64,000 nt of DNA from Fulvia fulva. Lineage: Eukaryota; Ascomycota; Dothideomycetes; Mycosphaerellales; Mycosphaerellaceae. Each line of letters opens with the position of its first letter. The first letter of the stretch is position 1. The position numbers were made by a program, and so were the translations under genes. Of this stretch, positions 45,901 to 56,372 are shown piece after piece. The stretch is from NCBI RefSeq assembly GCF_020509005.1, contig NC_063021.1:1860001-1924000 (forward strand). The letters run 5' to 3'. Under the pieces are notes generated by a model that saw only the letters and a list, made by a program, of their open reading frames with translations, ran no database searches and was not told where the DNA came from.

Positions 45901-48465
45901 CAGGGCGAAAGCTACAAGAGCTTGGTGAACGGCAAGAATCCACCATTGCCGGTCATTCGGCGACACGTTCATCTTCTTACGGACTCGAATTTGGAATTCG
46001 AAGGCGAGATTGAGGCGGAACGGCTGCGAAGACAGGTCATCGAGAGCGTTCGCCGAAACGAGCTTGTCGAGAGCTACGTTGAAGGTCTGGACGTCAAGAT
46101 CGCGCTTTTGGTGAAGAACAAGATCACCCTGGACGAGGTCGTCAAACATCAGAAGCACTTCGGCGGCTCGGCGTCGCAACTGCTTCGCTCGGGCAGCACT
46201 CTTGGGAACACGTCTGGGCTGGACCTCAAGGCGCTCAACAAGAACTCGCGCAAGAAGCTTACAGGCTATGAAGAGCTCTTCTTTCTGCTTCAGACTCAAT
46301 CGCAGTACATGGCACGCGCGTTCAGCGTCATCACTGCCCGTGGTCTCGCAGAAAAGGAGAGCAAGAACATGGAGCGCCTTGTGATGACGACGTTCGGGTA
46401 TGCACAGAAGAGTCGCGAAGAGTACTTCTTGCTTAAGGCTCTCGCCACAAGCTTCACAGAGGTGATTACTCATTGTCAGAGCCTCGAAGACTATGTGCGA
46501 CAACAGAGCGGGACGTTTCAGCAGCGTTTGATTCAGAGCTACGTTCGCAGGCCGAAAGAACGAGCGTACCTCAAGACACTGTTCGGCAGCATGGTCAAGA
46601 ATGGAATCTGCGGCCAAGATCACCTAGACCTAGAAAGCGATCCGCTACAGATATACCGTGCGATCTTGAACAACGAGGAGCTCTCCACTGGCCGGCCCTC
46701 ACAAAGACCACGCGATCTGCCGCGAGAGGTCGTGATCAGGCAAGAGGATGTGAGGCCAAGATACGTCGAACACCTGGAAGACCTACGTGACCTGGGCGAT
46801 GGCTTCTTCCTAAGCCTAGAAGAGTGCCTACACCGCATGCCATACGCCATACGGTACGTAGCTGCAGAGCAGCATCGTGCACTTTGCGCACAATTCCCAC
46901 GCGAGGATCCTGGTCACCTGACAATGGTCGTGGGCGCGTGGCTGTGGAAAACTTACCTTCTCCCTGCCCTCAAAGAACCTGAAATGTGGGGAGTCGTGGA
47001 CCGTGGTCTCAGCCCTGTCCACAAACGCAACCTTGGTCAGGTTACTGCAGTACTCGGTCAAGTGACGAGTTCGGGACGCCTATTCGGCCAAGATAACATC
47101 TACCTCCAGCCATTGAACAACTGGATTACAGAGTCGCTGGATCGGTGGCAAGAATGCCTGACTCACCTGTTTGATATCCCATCACCAGAGGAACACTATG
47201 ATGCCGATCAGTTCAGCGACCTTTACGCACGGACGAAGCCAACGCTGTACATCAAGCTTGCGGACATTTTCGCGATGCATAGTCTGATTGCGGATAACGT
47301 ACAGGTGATTGCACCGCAACGAGATGACCAGATCAAGGAGCTCTTGACAGATCTTGGCACAGCCAAGAGCAACGAGAGCGATCTTGGCGGTGCATCAAAT
47401 GGTGGCGAGATCACTTTGACGCTGAAGTCGAGGTTCACAGTCCAGGAGGATCCAAATGCAGAGCCACGGCAATTGTTCACTGCCACCAAGCGACTTGTGC
47501 TGTACATTATCCGGGTGCAATCTGGATCGAATCTCATGGAGATCCTCCTGCGACCGATCACGCACGAGGACGCAGACAGGTGGCTCTCGCTGGTCCAAGA
47601 AGAGCTTGCGGAAAAGAATCAAGATCGTCGACCTGGCCACAGACGAACACCCTCGGCTTTCGACCCCCGGGCATCTATGCGATCGGGTAGAGCACAGTCG
47701 GTATACTCTGAAGCTCCCTCGGCGGTCTCTGGGGATCATCGCGATCTACTGGATCTTCAAGGCATGACATATGCTGAATTGAAGTCCAGCGCACTAGAGA
47801 ACATATTGCGCCTTGAGCAGCCACACGTGCCACCTCAATTCCGTGTCAGCAGACACAACAATTATCAGGAGATCCTTAATGCTCTGGCAGCAGACATTAG
47901 ACAGAAGCACCGTCGCCGATTGGAACGTCAACACGATATCGAATCTACGAGGACCACACTCTCACAGCTTGATGCCAAGGCCACTTTCCTGGAAGACCAG
48001 CTGAAGAGCTATAACGACTACATCGAACAGTGTCTCCATACTTTAGCCACCAAGAAGGGCACCAAGCATAAATTCATAATGCCCTTCACGAAACAGTGGT
48101 CGCACGAACGCGAGCTGGAGCGCGCTGGTCGACAACCAAAATTCGGCTCATACAAATACTCAGCACGCCAACTGGCTGACAAAGGTGTGCTGCTCAGCTG
48201 GCAAGGCTACTCTTCTGAGCATTGGAACAATCTCAACGTCGTGATCAGCTCTGATGATGTTGGTGTCTTCCATATGGAAGCCAGCTCTGGGAGCATGATG
48301 CTGCCTGGAGCGTCGGCGAATCTTCTTCTTGATGATCTTTTGCAGGCGCAGTATGATAACAGGAACGCAATCAGCGTGTTTGAAGAAAGCCAGAATCCAG
48401 CCAAGTTGGCTGTGAATCTGTTGTTACATCTTGTGTTCAAGAAGTTTTACAGGGACAGTGCTTAG
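42913..48465 (+). CDS. rng2: IQGAP/Rng2-type RasGAP-related scaffold of the cytokinetic ring
   Basis: Single exon, 1850 residues. Residues 1-330 are disordered, with many SP/TP sites. A calponin-homology domain covers about 340-455 (KWMDMQRKHLQAYEYLCHIGEARAW, then DNIALFFRFLAEIELPDLF). Between about 540 and 1000 I count at least 16 IQ-like units of the form L-Q-x-x-x-R-G-x-x-x-R spaced about 30 residues; these bind calmodulin-type light chains. A RasGAP-related domain follows at about 1110-1460 (FFLLQTQSQYMARAF, then DNIYLQPLNNWI). The RasGAP C-terminal domain occupies about 1700-1850. IQGAPs link Cdc42/Rho signals to actin and recruit formin and myosin to the division site; the GAP fold is normally inactive. 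The first ATG in frame is used. Confidence 0.95.
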   Translation: MPSIPALNSPTSPPHNRFRDHSPTKSSPLRHAVSTRSNASDTDRSSLPSRQGTLSSNASSGYSVPGFSGYDSASDPFVTRSSTKRERSESPVKKNAAFAKWEQREQAEQEQKVVRTPSKMDVSPKKVRDDDWRTGIGQSESRSALRPVELNATPERPSALANGSLHKRAESKENIVYRPPSRDGAASPLPPSPTKTVTFSEDTILPPASPEPRSESKSPGHARGNSIATLSRSDSMRAGLKPRSKGHMRFSSTDNPAPQLDGGDLDMLQKSSTPQLRHLSNLAAQNGSTEDLNVHSPEEQVTGLAGRRRLQRSGSVKPSTQTQSKFASAYASTKWMDMQRKHLQAYEYLCHIGEARAWLEDVLDPDKLPPIVQLEEALRNGVTLAEVVVRLAPRLPANQQKALGSQRIWRAAPLSFRHSDNIALFFRFLAEIELPDLFRFELIDLYEKKNIPKVIYCIHALSWLLYRKGIVEFRIGNLVGQLQFEEHELEETQKGIDRSGIQMPNFGGMREAMQIEEEPSPPEPSPDDLLAEQEDMILDLQSQIRGAAVRLRLGNMMQDMWDVEEQIAHFQAIARGGFAREIFDFKFAMDMSTKRFQATAKAYLVRQGLQRKRSAWRNNKAAVVKVQSLWRGRQQRAETKKITTQLRSHRHGLKDLQSAIRGALGRWRAGDLWQETRDERTEGTVQAFQSAARGALERMRVAATMNQLWDNEESIASLQALARGSQVRRRAGRQQVAAREAAVDIVKLQAAARALLQRKQQKLEHGERRMHEPAVVQVQALSRGLIERLRQARTIGALQGRESAIVKFQTLLRAQAARSLHMDTREELAGQREALTMLQALIRGQTIRKSTANTIAALKQHDSDVRILQAMSRAMLQRKAIGEKLSALEEQEGHLTTLQSMARAYIERQRIFDQLVEMEKEEESITQLQSVLRAMLLRSEIGNLLAGLEEHEEALVDLQAAARGFVVRKRFAEKRKHYRENMEKVVKLQSFVRAKQQGESYKSLVNGKNPPLPVIRRHVHLLTDSNLEFEGEIEAERLRRQVIESVRRNELVESYVEGLDVKIALLVKNKITLDEVVKHQKHFGGSASQLLRSGSTLGNTSGLDLKALNKNSRKKLTGYEELFFLLQTQSQYMARAFSVITARGLAEKESKNMERLVMTTFGYAQKSREEYFLLKALATSFTEVITHCQSLEDYVRQQSGTFQQRLIQSYVRRPKERAYLKTLFGSMVKNGICGQDHLDLESDPLQIYRAILNNEELSTGRPSQRPRDLPREVVIRQEDVRPRYVEHLEDLRDLGDGFFLSLEECLHRMPYAIRYVAAEQHRALCAQFPREDPGHLTMVVGAWLWKTYLLPALKEPEMWGVVDRGLSPVHKRNLGQVTAVLGQVTSSGRLFGQDNIYLQPLNNWITESLDRWQECLTHLFDIPSPEEHYDADQFSDLYARTKPTLYIKLADIFAMHSLIADNVQVIAPQRDDQIKELLTDLGTAKSNESDLGGASNGGEITLTLKSRFTVQEDPNAEPRQLFTATKRLVLYIIRVQSGSNLMEILLRPITHEDADRWLSLVQEELAEKNQDRRPGHRRTPSAFDPRASMRSGRAQSVYSEAPSAVSGDHRDLLDLQGMTYAELKSSALENILRLEQPHVPPQFRVSRHNNYQEILNALAADIRQKHRRRLERQHDIESTRTTLSQLDAKATFLEDQLKSYNDYIEQCLHTLATKKGTKHKFIMPFTKQWSHERELERAGRQPKFGSYKYSARQLADKGVLLSWQGYSSEHWNNLNVVISSDDVGVFHMEASSGSMMLPGASANLLLDDLLQAQYDNRNAISVFEESQNPAKLAVNLLLHLVFKKFYRDSA

Positions 48466-49203
48466 GTGCAAGAGATCATGATGCATGGAATTGGCGTTGT
48501 CATTTGGTATTTGCATGAGCAGGCGTAGCGTTGTGAGCGATGGCGCTGGGTATACATACCGATACATACCCATTTGACGTGTTTAACGTATGAATATATG
48601 AAAGTCCTCATACCTCAGCCGTGCCTTCTGAAGGCCGAAGAACGTTTTGCGATTGACCTACCCGGCAGCACTCGATGACTGGCGACAACGACGTGACAGG
48701 AAGCTTGTCGACGATGGCGTCAATGTATCTGGTGAAGACGTTCCAGATACTCCGAGCTCCTGCTCCGTGCTTAGGATTTGACAGGCACCTGAGACTGCCA
48801 AGCTCTTCGGAGCATTGCGTAGTGCGTGTGGTCATCCTAATCTGAGCTCGAATACCATTGGGCATCGCCGCTCGGTGAGTCGACAATCTGTTCCGTGTAC
48901 CAACACCCAGTGCGCAGAGCCGTGCTCTCGGCGTGGTGATTGTTACCACAAGGAGAGCGCGATGTCTGTTAGTAACAGTTGGTCGAAGAGGCTGGCCTGC
49001 CATGAGATCAACGACTGGGAAACGGGGCGACACGCTGTCTTGAGGATGGATGAGCCCGTCAGCCCTGGCCATTGACTTCGACGACCGGACTAGGGTACCT
49101 AGCTCCTCCACGAGACCTTTTCACACATCACCAACCGATAACTAGAAGCAGAGAACCAGAAGCAGCGCCCAGCTTTGGCGATTGGCCTGTCGAATGTCCT
49201 CAT
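48466..49203. other. Intergenic left of the MITE
   Basis: Short overlapping frames on both strands, none convincing. It should hold the IQGAP 3' untranslated region. Confidence 0.5.
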
Positions 49204-49504
49204 CCTCAATACTTCCGTCTCCCCCAGCTGGCCGATGTCCCTCTAGCTTTAGCCGCCGAATTTGATGGAACTTCACTACACATTGCACCTCGAAAACCTC
49301 TAGCATCTTTGTTTTCCGCGCACTCGAGCCGGCAACGAGTAGGAGCGGGGGCCCTTACGAGGCAGGGGTAGGGGCCCCGCCGATGTGCCCTCCCCAAGGC
49401 GCAACGGCGACGTGCAAGATAGTCGTTATTTGATGGATTTGATTAAGACTTGATTAAGAAGCTGGGGGGAAGTCGGCCAGCTGGGGGGAAGGGAAGTACG
49501 GAGG
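49204..49504. mobile_element. Second MITE of the same family, inverted core
   Basis: A 301-bp element. The left end starts CCTCAATACTTCC and the reverse complement of the right end starts CCTCCGTACTTCCC. Both continue into CCCCCAGCTGGCCGA and a second AGCT box, about 45 bp of arm. The interior at about 49325-49425 is the reverse complement of the core at 14038-14130, nearly identical over about 95 bp, next to AATCAA-type repeats. The arm sequences beyond the first dozen bases differ from those of the first copy. No clear target duplication is visible, so this copy may be older or truncated. No transposase is encoded. Confidence 0.75.
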
Positions 49505-49965
49505 GCAAGCATGTGGCATGAGGGCTCGGAGGGACAGGCCGTTTGCTAATTATAATGAGGACTGAGGGGGAAGCTTCATGAGCTTCCACGCGCACGGTCC
49601 GGCCCACACATAAGCTTCGACTTTACTAGGCATGACTTTCGCCATGCCGGCATGTGAGCAGATATATCCTAGAAGACATGCCAGACGCCTGGCGCTGTAG
49701 TTGCCAGCAGATACGCCCAATGGGGGCTCAGTCACCCGAACTAACTCTCAACACTTCACCGAACACTGGGACATCAGCACCATCTCCTGGCCAGCATCAT
49801 TAAATGAGCTCTCAGATCCAAGGGCATGATGCTCCCATCCGGAATGTAACAGCAAAGCATCTCCACTACGCACGCTGACTCTCACACTCTCCTTCTCGGT
49901 CACTCTTTGTGTAGGTCGTTATCCCAAGTACCAAGTTTCATTAACACTTCTTCGACAACCACGCC
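49505..49965. other. Promoter of the transporter gene
   Basis: 461 bp between the MITE and the transporter start. The last 100 bases are C/T-rich, as in fungal leaders. No coding frame. Confidence 0.5.
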
Positions 49966-50820
49966 ATGAGCGCTGCAGCTTCCTCTAGTCCTTCATTCGA
50001 GAAGCAGGTCCATCAACCCAACTCGCACGAACTACAGAAGATGCACACAATCTCAAGCCTCCTGCCAGCACACGGAGGCGAGTTCCAACCAGCACCACAC
50101 GCCAACATAGCACAGCAGAAGAAGATCGCGAACCCAGCACCACTCGGCCTGGGTGCTTTCGCTCTTACCACTTTCGTGCTCTCCTGCGTCAACCTCAAGG
50201 TCCTCGGTGTCCACGAACCAAATCTCGTCGTGGCACTCGCTCTTGGCTATGGCGGTCTGGTCCAGCTACTAGCTGGCATGTGGGAAATGGCAGTTGGCAA
50301 CACTTTCGGAGCCACGGCACTGTCGTCCTACGGCGGATTCTGGATCTCGTTCGGCGTTGTCCTCACACCAACCTTCGGGATCGTCGATGCGTACACCGAC
50401 AAGGAGACGGGCGACAGCACTTTCAACGAGGTCTTCGCATTGTACCTTTGGGCATGGTTCATCTTCACATCACTCTGCATGATCTTGACCCTTCGCTCGA
50501 CGGTGGCGTTCTGTGGACTTTTCATTGTTCTGGATGCTACGTTCCTGTGCTTGGCGTTGTCTGAGCAATATGCTGTTTCTGCTGCCGAGGCCTCGAAATC
50601 GTTGCAGCAGGCTGGAGGAGTGTTTGGGATCTTGGCCGCGTTCTTTGCGTGGTATAACATGTTCAGCGTACAGTGTCACGATGCTCCTTCCACGTCGATC
50701 AAAGTTGCTGACAATCGATAGGGTATGGTCGACGCGACCAACTTCTGGTGCACCATGCCTATGGTCTCTTTCCCATGGAGTGCGAACAGGAAGCAACGAC
50801 GTGCTGGCGAGTGTGTATAA
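49966..50820 (+). CDS. GPR1/FUN34/YaaH family acetate (or ammonium) transporter
   Basis: Exons 49966-50667 and 50722-50820 (54-nt intron, GTACAG...CGATAG) encode 266 residues. The family motif NPAPLGLGAFALTTFVLS begins the first of six membrane helices near residue 51. Others follow: VVALALGYGGLVQLLAGMWE, TALSSYGGFWISFGVVL, ALYLWAWFIFTSLCMIL, TVAFCGLFIVLDATFLCLAL and GGVFGILAAFFAWYNMF. The tail after the splice is basic, with FPWS as in Ady2/AcpA proteins. The N-terminal 45 residues are cytosolic. These plasma-membrane proteins import acetate with protons, and some members were linked to ammonium export; the substrate cannot be told from sequence. Confidence 0.93.
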
Positions 50821-51428
50821 GACGATGAGGAACGTACTATGGCTTTTCATTCACTATACTAGGAGGATACCAACATGTGCCCGCACAGGATTGTGGGTTA
50901 GCAATGATTGAATATCAAGATCTCTTTTGTGGTTTAGAACATGTTACTACTTGTACGTCTCGGGGCTGTCGCCAAAGTTTGTTGCTGTCGAGCGCGTCGT
51001 CGCTGCTATAAACGTCGTCGCGTGAGCGTGCCGGCGTGCCTCAAGAACTGCGTGCAGTATAACGAACTGTACGAGGCGCTCCTGTATGTTACGTATGCTA
51101 AGGCTCATCATGGTAGTGATAGAAGCAGCAATCCGCCGCTGTCCGCAAAACTTGATGTCTTGTATCAAGTGCATGCTGCGGTGAAAGAGGCACTCGGTGA
51201 CTGTATAAGCGCAAAAGGCGGCGCTGGCTCATCATCGTTATCATTGTCCTCGTCTCAGTGTAACTATGTACAACGAATGTAACGTGGTCGAGGTACCAGC
51301 TACCATTGACCTCTATACAAAGCAAACACACTCAACCATACGCTGACGGGTATCAATACAAGACGCCGCCCTCTCTAACATCCGGAACCAACTTTTCTCT
51401 GTCGTTATATGCATCAGGTGAAGCCACC
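50821..51428. other. Convergent 3' intergenic
   Basis: 608 bp between the transporter (plus) and the DUF3455 gene (minus). No convincing frame. Confidence 0.5.
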
Positions 51429-52178
51429 TCAGTTGTAGAACCAGTACTCTGCGGCATACGGCACTTGAAGCGCCGAGCCAGGCTTGCTGCATGACGACGG
51501 CGCAACACCTCCAGCTGTGTGAATACGGTAGACACTCTTGAGACCATGTGTCCTTCCAGAGCCATTGTCAACCAAGTAAAGCCAGTCGACAGCGCCAAGA
51601 TCGCTCTCGCCTTTGTATGCTGCCTTGGGGGCCTTGACGGCACCGACCTTCTTGCCGGAGATGAAGTCGTCTGCAACGGCGAAGTTTGGAGTCTGGGCAC
51701 CGTTGAGCTGATCGAAATAGTGCTCGCCATCGTTCCATGCTTGGAAAGCTGCAGCAGAGATCCTATGGCATTGATCGCAGTACCCGTTGTTGACATCCGG
51801 GGTGCACTTGGTGGCCTTGAGGCATGTCTCGAAAGACTTGAGTGTGTTCTTGGTGTACGAGTCGGTAGTCAATTGATTGACGATAGCCGTGACGTCGTAC
51901 AGCTGGGCGATAGCTCCTGCGGATGGTACACTCGCGACCCAAGTGTTGCTGGCACTACAGCTGTAGTTCTGGAAGCCCGAACCAAGCTGGATATAATGTA
52001 GCTTGCCCGTGGGTTCTGGAAGAGGGGTAGAGCCAGTATTGTCGACTTGTTTGAGTGGGAGCGCTGGCGTTGTGCTCAGACTAATCGTCCATCTGCTCCG
52101 GTTGTCACCCCATGGCATAGCCTGAACAGTCGATACTGCAGCCGAGACGGCGATGAGAGATCGAAGAAGAGGTGCCAT
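51429..52178 (-). CDS. Secreted DUF3455 protein (often mislabelled malate dehydrogenase)
   Basis: Intronless, 249 residues, with a signal peptide at about 1-20. The domain fills the rest: LHYIQLGSGFQNYSC, VASVPSAGAIAQLYDV and, at the end, YRIHTAGGVAPSSC followed by VPYAAEYWFYN, the signature of DUF3455. A cysteine cluster (C-x5-C-x8-C-x2-C) near residue 120-140 suggests disulfides. The function of the family is unknown; the malate dehydrogenase label used in some genomes has no biochemical support that I can see in the sequence. Confidence 0.88.
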   Translation of the reverse strand: MAPLLRSLIAVSAAVSTVQAMPWGDNRSRWTISLSTTPALPLKQVDNTGSTPLPEPTGKLHYIQLGSGFQNYSCSASNTWVASVPSAGAIAQLYDVTAIVNQLTTDSYTKNTLKSFETCLKATKCTPDVNNGYCDQCHRISAAAFQAWNDGEHYFDQLNGAQTPNFAVADDFISGKKVGAVKAPKAAYKGESDLGAVDWLYLVDNGSGRTHGLKSVYRIHTAGGVAPSSCSKPGSALQVPYAAEYWFYN

Positions 52179-54479
52179 AATCTTGTTGGTTCGAGAGGAT
52201 GCTCAACGTGCCGAAGACTTCTGCTCGAGGAGGTGTTGGAAAGTATCAGATGGTGTAAAGCGTGTGCTGGGGATCCTGGTGTAGACTGAGCAGCTCGAGA
52301 CCATATATACCTACCTAAATCGAAGGCAATAGGCAATGACAGTGGGAGTTACTGTGCCGCCCGCGGGAGCGGAGTCCAAGAAACCAACGGTAATAGAACA
52401 ATTAGGGTGCCTTAGCACCAGCCATGTGCCAGCGCCCAGGCCCACAACGGATGAAGAAGATCTGCGCCTCGGGCACGCCACGCCGACCTGCCAGAAGGTC
52501 TAAACCCGGTGGCACATGGCAGGCATGCTTGCGTACGTCTCGCGCGATGTCGTCAACACCTTTCTGCCTGTGGTTAGTCGAGGTTGGTCTTGGAGAGCCA
52601 AGGTGTTGAGCTTAAGTGAGACTGGTGGAATGGCAGGTCGAGAATAGCTACCGACACAGATTGACCCTGGCAGACTCTTGCGCCTTTGGGGTGGAGTGAA
52701 GGGTACTGGCGAACGGTGGAGGCAGCGGGACAGGCCTCGGAAGAGATGTCGAGCTGGCCGCCGTGCAGCTTGACGAGATGAGATATCGCGCTAGAGCTGC
52801 CGCTCGGCGATGTTGGTTGGATCCATCTTGAATCAACGTCTCCTCTTCGTCGTCGTCCTTGCACTATACCGTGGCCGAGCGACTTCTTGATGGCGATGCG
52901 GCGTGACACCCATCATACAAGCGCTGTCCATGTCGACCCCGCATTGCTTTGTGAGGGCTGTCCATCGAGGATCATCATGAGTGTGGATGCAACATGCAAC
53001 GAAGCGAAGAGAGGAAGAGGCGTGCCGCGCGAAGGAAGCGCCCGCAGCTACAGTACGTGCATTACGCCAAGACAGACACGTATAATTTGTGAGAATTCTA
53101 GCCAAAATGAAGATTAAATTTAGATCACTCTCCTCTTTCCTCGCCTGCGAGCTCCATCTTCATCTCCTGCTATACCTTATTACTCACATTCGCGACTGAA
53201 CCATCAGGCACCTTCCCATTGCAGCTGGCTGACCCGGCGTGAACCACGACTACTACGTGTAATACCCACTTGGTCATACTGCTAGCGCGTCTTGGTGGCC
53301 TCAACGCAAGAAACGCCACATGTTGTGCTCCTCTGACAAGGCACATGAGATAAGCCGATGAGGATGACCACACTCAGAAGGATCCATCCTGGATAACATG
53401 GCCGTATCCATGCTTTCCGCACTGTTGGGGCACGGAACTACAAAGAGCATGCGCCACTGCGGCTCAGCATCTATCGAGTACCACGGCTTTACGTTCCAAC
53501 CAACTGCCAGGTTCAATCAGCATTGAGCCGCGGAGATGGGACATCAAAACCTCAATGTCGGCGCCTCGCTATTGAACGCCTATGCATTGCCCTGCGGCAT
53601 CATGATTGTTCTTAGAGACATTGGAGGCTCGAGTTGGCTCTCGATCATCATACGCCCACCTAAGCGCCTCGCGTGGTACAGCCAAGGCATGCTTGACTGA
53701 GCTCTTGGGCGGCGGCAAAGGATTCGATCTGGATGCACGCCAGAGGCACAGCTCCTCCTTCGACATGATAGCTTCCCACCTCATCTCCGCACTGACTGCT
53801 TCGACAAGAGCAGTTCTGTTGGATATGTTGCTCAGCTCGAATTGGCAAGAAGACTCTGCGGGCCGATGTGCACAGCGCACGTCGGATGCCACGGCATGCA
53901 AGCGGACTGTGCCTCTGTAGTGCATGGAAGCTACTTGGCTGTGTGGTTACTCACTGCGAACGCCACCAACGACGCCAGCAATCTGTGGTTGCGGATGTGC
54001 TGGCAGAACGGACGTACGAAGCATGGCCACAGAGCCCTAGATGCTGCCTGCGGAGGGATCATCGTCACGGTGTCGTCGAATACCAACACCAACAAGCTCA
54101 GTGATCGCAACGGACATGGAGATCAGCCTCTGCATACCTTGGTTTCCTGCGATGGGACTTGCAGCAAGCTATCCCTTCGGGTCGGTAGCTGGTGGTAGTC
54201 GACGAGCCACATCACGCGCGCGCAATGAGCATCGACAAAGAGAAACGAACTAGTAATGATGGCTCGTGGAGAAGAACGATGACCAACTGTCCTGCATTGT
54301 GAGGTATGTCTTCCATGTTCGCATGGTAAGGTTGGGCTAGCCAAGCTGGCATGCCACCAACACAATAACCGGTTGTGGCGAAGGGTTGCAGGTGATTCTA
54401 GCATGACTCGTCCGTGCCGCACATTCCAGCGCCATCGACCACTTGCACATAATCGCGATCTGTTGGTCTCGTAGGACTT
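52179..54479. other. 2.3-kb stretch without a supported gene
   Basis: Frames of 60-118 codons overlap on both strands, without motifs. The left edge is the DUF3455 promoter. No inverted repeats were noticed by eye. Confidence 0.45.
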
Positions 54480-55260
54480 TCAGAAGCCCCTGTCGTGCAT
54501 CGTGCCATACTCGGGAGGAGCACGATTGTCGCGAATCATTGGGATACCCTCTTTCTCCACCGCAGCCTTGACAGCTTCCCTCTTGACTACCTCGGCCGCG
54601 AGCTTGGTCCAGCTGGGATACTGCTTCTCCATGTCGATCTTGAGAAGGTAGCCCCAGCGATACATGACCCAAAGGAAGATATCAGCGACTGTGAAATCGT
54701 CGCCAGAGGCGTAAGTGGTCTTGCTATCGGCCAGACGGTTCTCGATCAGGCCGAAGCAGTGATCGACCCAAGTCCTGGCCTTCTGACTGACGCCTTCTTG
54801 AGCAGTGGCATTGTCGACGTACCTGCTCCACGTCAGCAAGAGATGCCATGAGATGCCTCCAATGGCATCTCGCCATGCAACGGTCACACGGGCGAGAGAC
54901 TTACCATTGAGGGCTAAACAAAGCGCCCAGTCCACGCTCGTGTACAGTACCGGACAGCCAGTTGAGCCATTCATACGTACGGATGACTTCGAGGTTGGTC
55001 TTGCCAAAGAGATGCTTGTCAGGAGCCAACTGGGAAGTTGCGGTCATGATAGCCGTCGTCTCGGTAATGATTTGATCATCATACTCGAGGATCGGGATTC
55101 TCTTCTTCGGGTTGATGTGCTGATACTTCTCAGGAAAGCCGTATGGCGGCTTTGTGATGTCAATGATCAATATTTCGAAGGCCAAACCTGATTCCTGGAG
55201 AGCAACATGCGGTGCCAATGAACACGCTCCAGGCGACAGCCACAATCGAAGCTTTACCAT
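54480..55260 (-). CDS. Glutathione S-transferase
   Basis: Exons 55260-54905 and 54822-54480 (82-nt intron, GTAAGT...GAGCAG) encode 232 residues. The thioredoxin-like N-terminal domain shows LRLWLSPGACSLAPHVALQE with the early serine of the glutathione site, then KKRIPILEYDD with the cis-proline and ETTAIM. The helical C-terminal domain has FTVADIFLWVM, the conserved N-capping aspartate of that helix. It conjugates glutathione to electrophiles in the cytosol. The sub-class resembles bacterial beta-type or GstA-like enzymes rather than the Ure2 group, but this is not certain. Confidence 0.9.
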
Positions 55261-56009
55261 GTTTGCAGAAGTGATGTTTGCAAAAGAGGATGGTGTTGTT
55301 TTGGTCGCGTTGGCGCGGTCCTGCTGACTTTCTGGAGGAGAACATCACTACTTTCGTGGCGATCTTGTAGGTCTTTTCTCGCTTTTATTACGCCTCTGTC
55401 CTGTGGTAGCACAAGGACCACAGTGTGAGTCTGTGTGACAGAGTATATGTCAGGTGGCAGGGGATGGCGGGAAGCAGTGGTACAGTCCTGGGCATGGATT
55501 TTACAGCCCCTGTTCTTCCACCTTTCCTCATTAGGAAGGATGTATCCACTGCTTGGCGTAGCTCACCACCTGGTGTGTCCTCCATTGTTGGCTATCACTG
55601 CCTCGCAGTGTTCTCGCATACTCTTGCATATACGTTGTATGTCCTCAGGTGTGAGCTTGGCCCATTCTTGATAGTGAGATTGAAGGTAGCAACACCTTCT
55701 GAGATGGACATGGATAGCCGGAAGGGGTTGGCGTAAATACAGGGGTTGTAAAAACTATGCCCAGGACTGTACACAGCCGAGGTTCGGGCCGAAATGCCGA
55801 AAGTCACATAAGGCAGGTGCCAAGCAGAATGAAGAAACATGTGAGAGGGAACTGAGAGGAAATCACTGCCAAAGAAAGGTATCATTCTGTTAACAACTAT
55901 CGCCAGAGTCTATTGTGTGGGCGATATCCGGGGTCAGAGCAAATCACAACCGGTCAACGCCTTGACGCCAGCACGAACAGGAAGCCTAAATGCACCATCC
56001 TCCACCTCG
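55261..56009. other. Intergenic with a duplicated flank
   Basis: About 750 bp. Its right part, from about 55871, is similar to the stretch starting at about 58168 (see the duplicated-flank entry). The left part holds the GST promoter. Confidence 0.5.
55871..55972. repeat. Duplicated 3' flank, related to 58168-58255
   Basis: TCATTCTGTTAACA followed by CTAT, GCCAG, a GGGCGA-A-AT block, AGCAAATC and a final CAACGCCT-GA-GCC block occurs here and again from 58180 in the same order and orientation, with small insertions. In both places it lies about 130 bp beyond the stop codon of a minus-strand gene of the helical/RING family. This points to segmental duplication of gene plus 3' flank. Confidence 0.65.
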
Positions 56010-56372
56010 TCATGCCCGTTCCTCAGAAGTTGGTCCAGCCTTCACAAACGCTGCTGCCGCCGTGAGCATTGCTTTGACTTCGCCTAGTATCTGTCCGATG
56101 TGCCAGTAGGTACTATCGTACACTGGAATGCTGTTGGGGTCGAAGGAAAGGGCAATGTCGACCAAGCGGTCTAGCTTGGCCACATCATCAGCGACTGTCT
56201 GCAGAGTAGCCCCATCGTATCGGACATAGCATTCTCCGATGGCTTTCACGAGCTCGTCAATCGCTTGCTGTTTGATGTGGAAGCGACCGTCTCGCGAGAC
56301 TTCAGAGGAGGCGAGCGCCCGGGACAGTAACTGCGAGCTGTCCTCCACATGGCTTTTGCTAGGGCTGGACAT
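56010..56372 (-). CDS. Small helical protein, paralog of the neighbouring RING proteins, without RING
   Basis: Intronless, 120 residues from ATG 56372. It consists of predicted helices only. The last 85 residues align with the C-terminal domains of the two RING genes to the right: an AI-x-EL helix, an L-x-x-VDI-x-L segment and a closing Y-W-x-I-G-x-x-L-x-x-V-K-x-M-L helix. No RING or other zinc site is present, and the DNA upstream shows no RING remnant. The 3' flank is duplicated at the pseudogene 58317-58919. The function is unknown; it might compete with or regulate the RING paralogs (speculation). Confidence 0.6.
   Translation of the reverse strand: MSSPSKSHVEDSSQLLSRALASSEVSRDGRFHIKQQAIDELVKAIGECYVRYDGATLQTVADDVAKLDRLVDIALSFDPNSIPVYDSTYWHIGQILGEVKAMLTAAAAFVKAGPTSEERA

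Noticed and set aside
45874..46623. 249-codon minus-strand frame within the IQGAP gene
   Set aside because: Antisense shadow of a long, clearly coding exon.
55595..55885. 96-codon minus-strand frame between the GST and the helical gene
   Set aside because: Plausible composition, but no motif, no signal peptide and no clear codon bias; it overlaps the duplicated flank.
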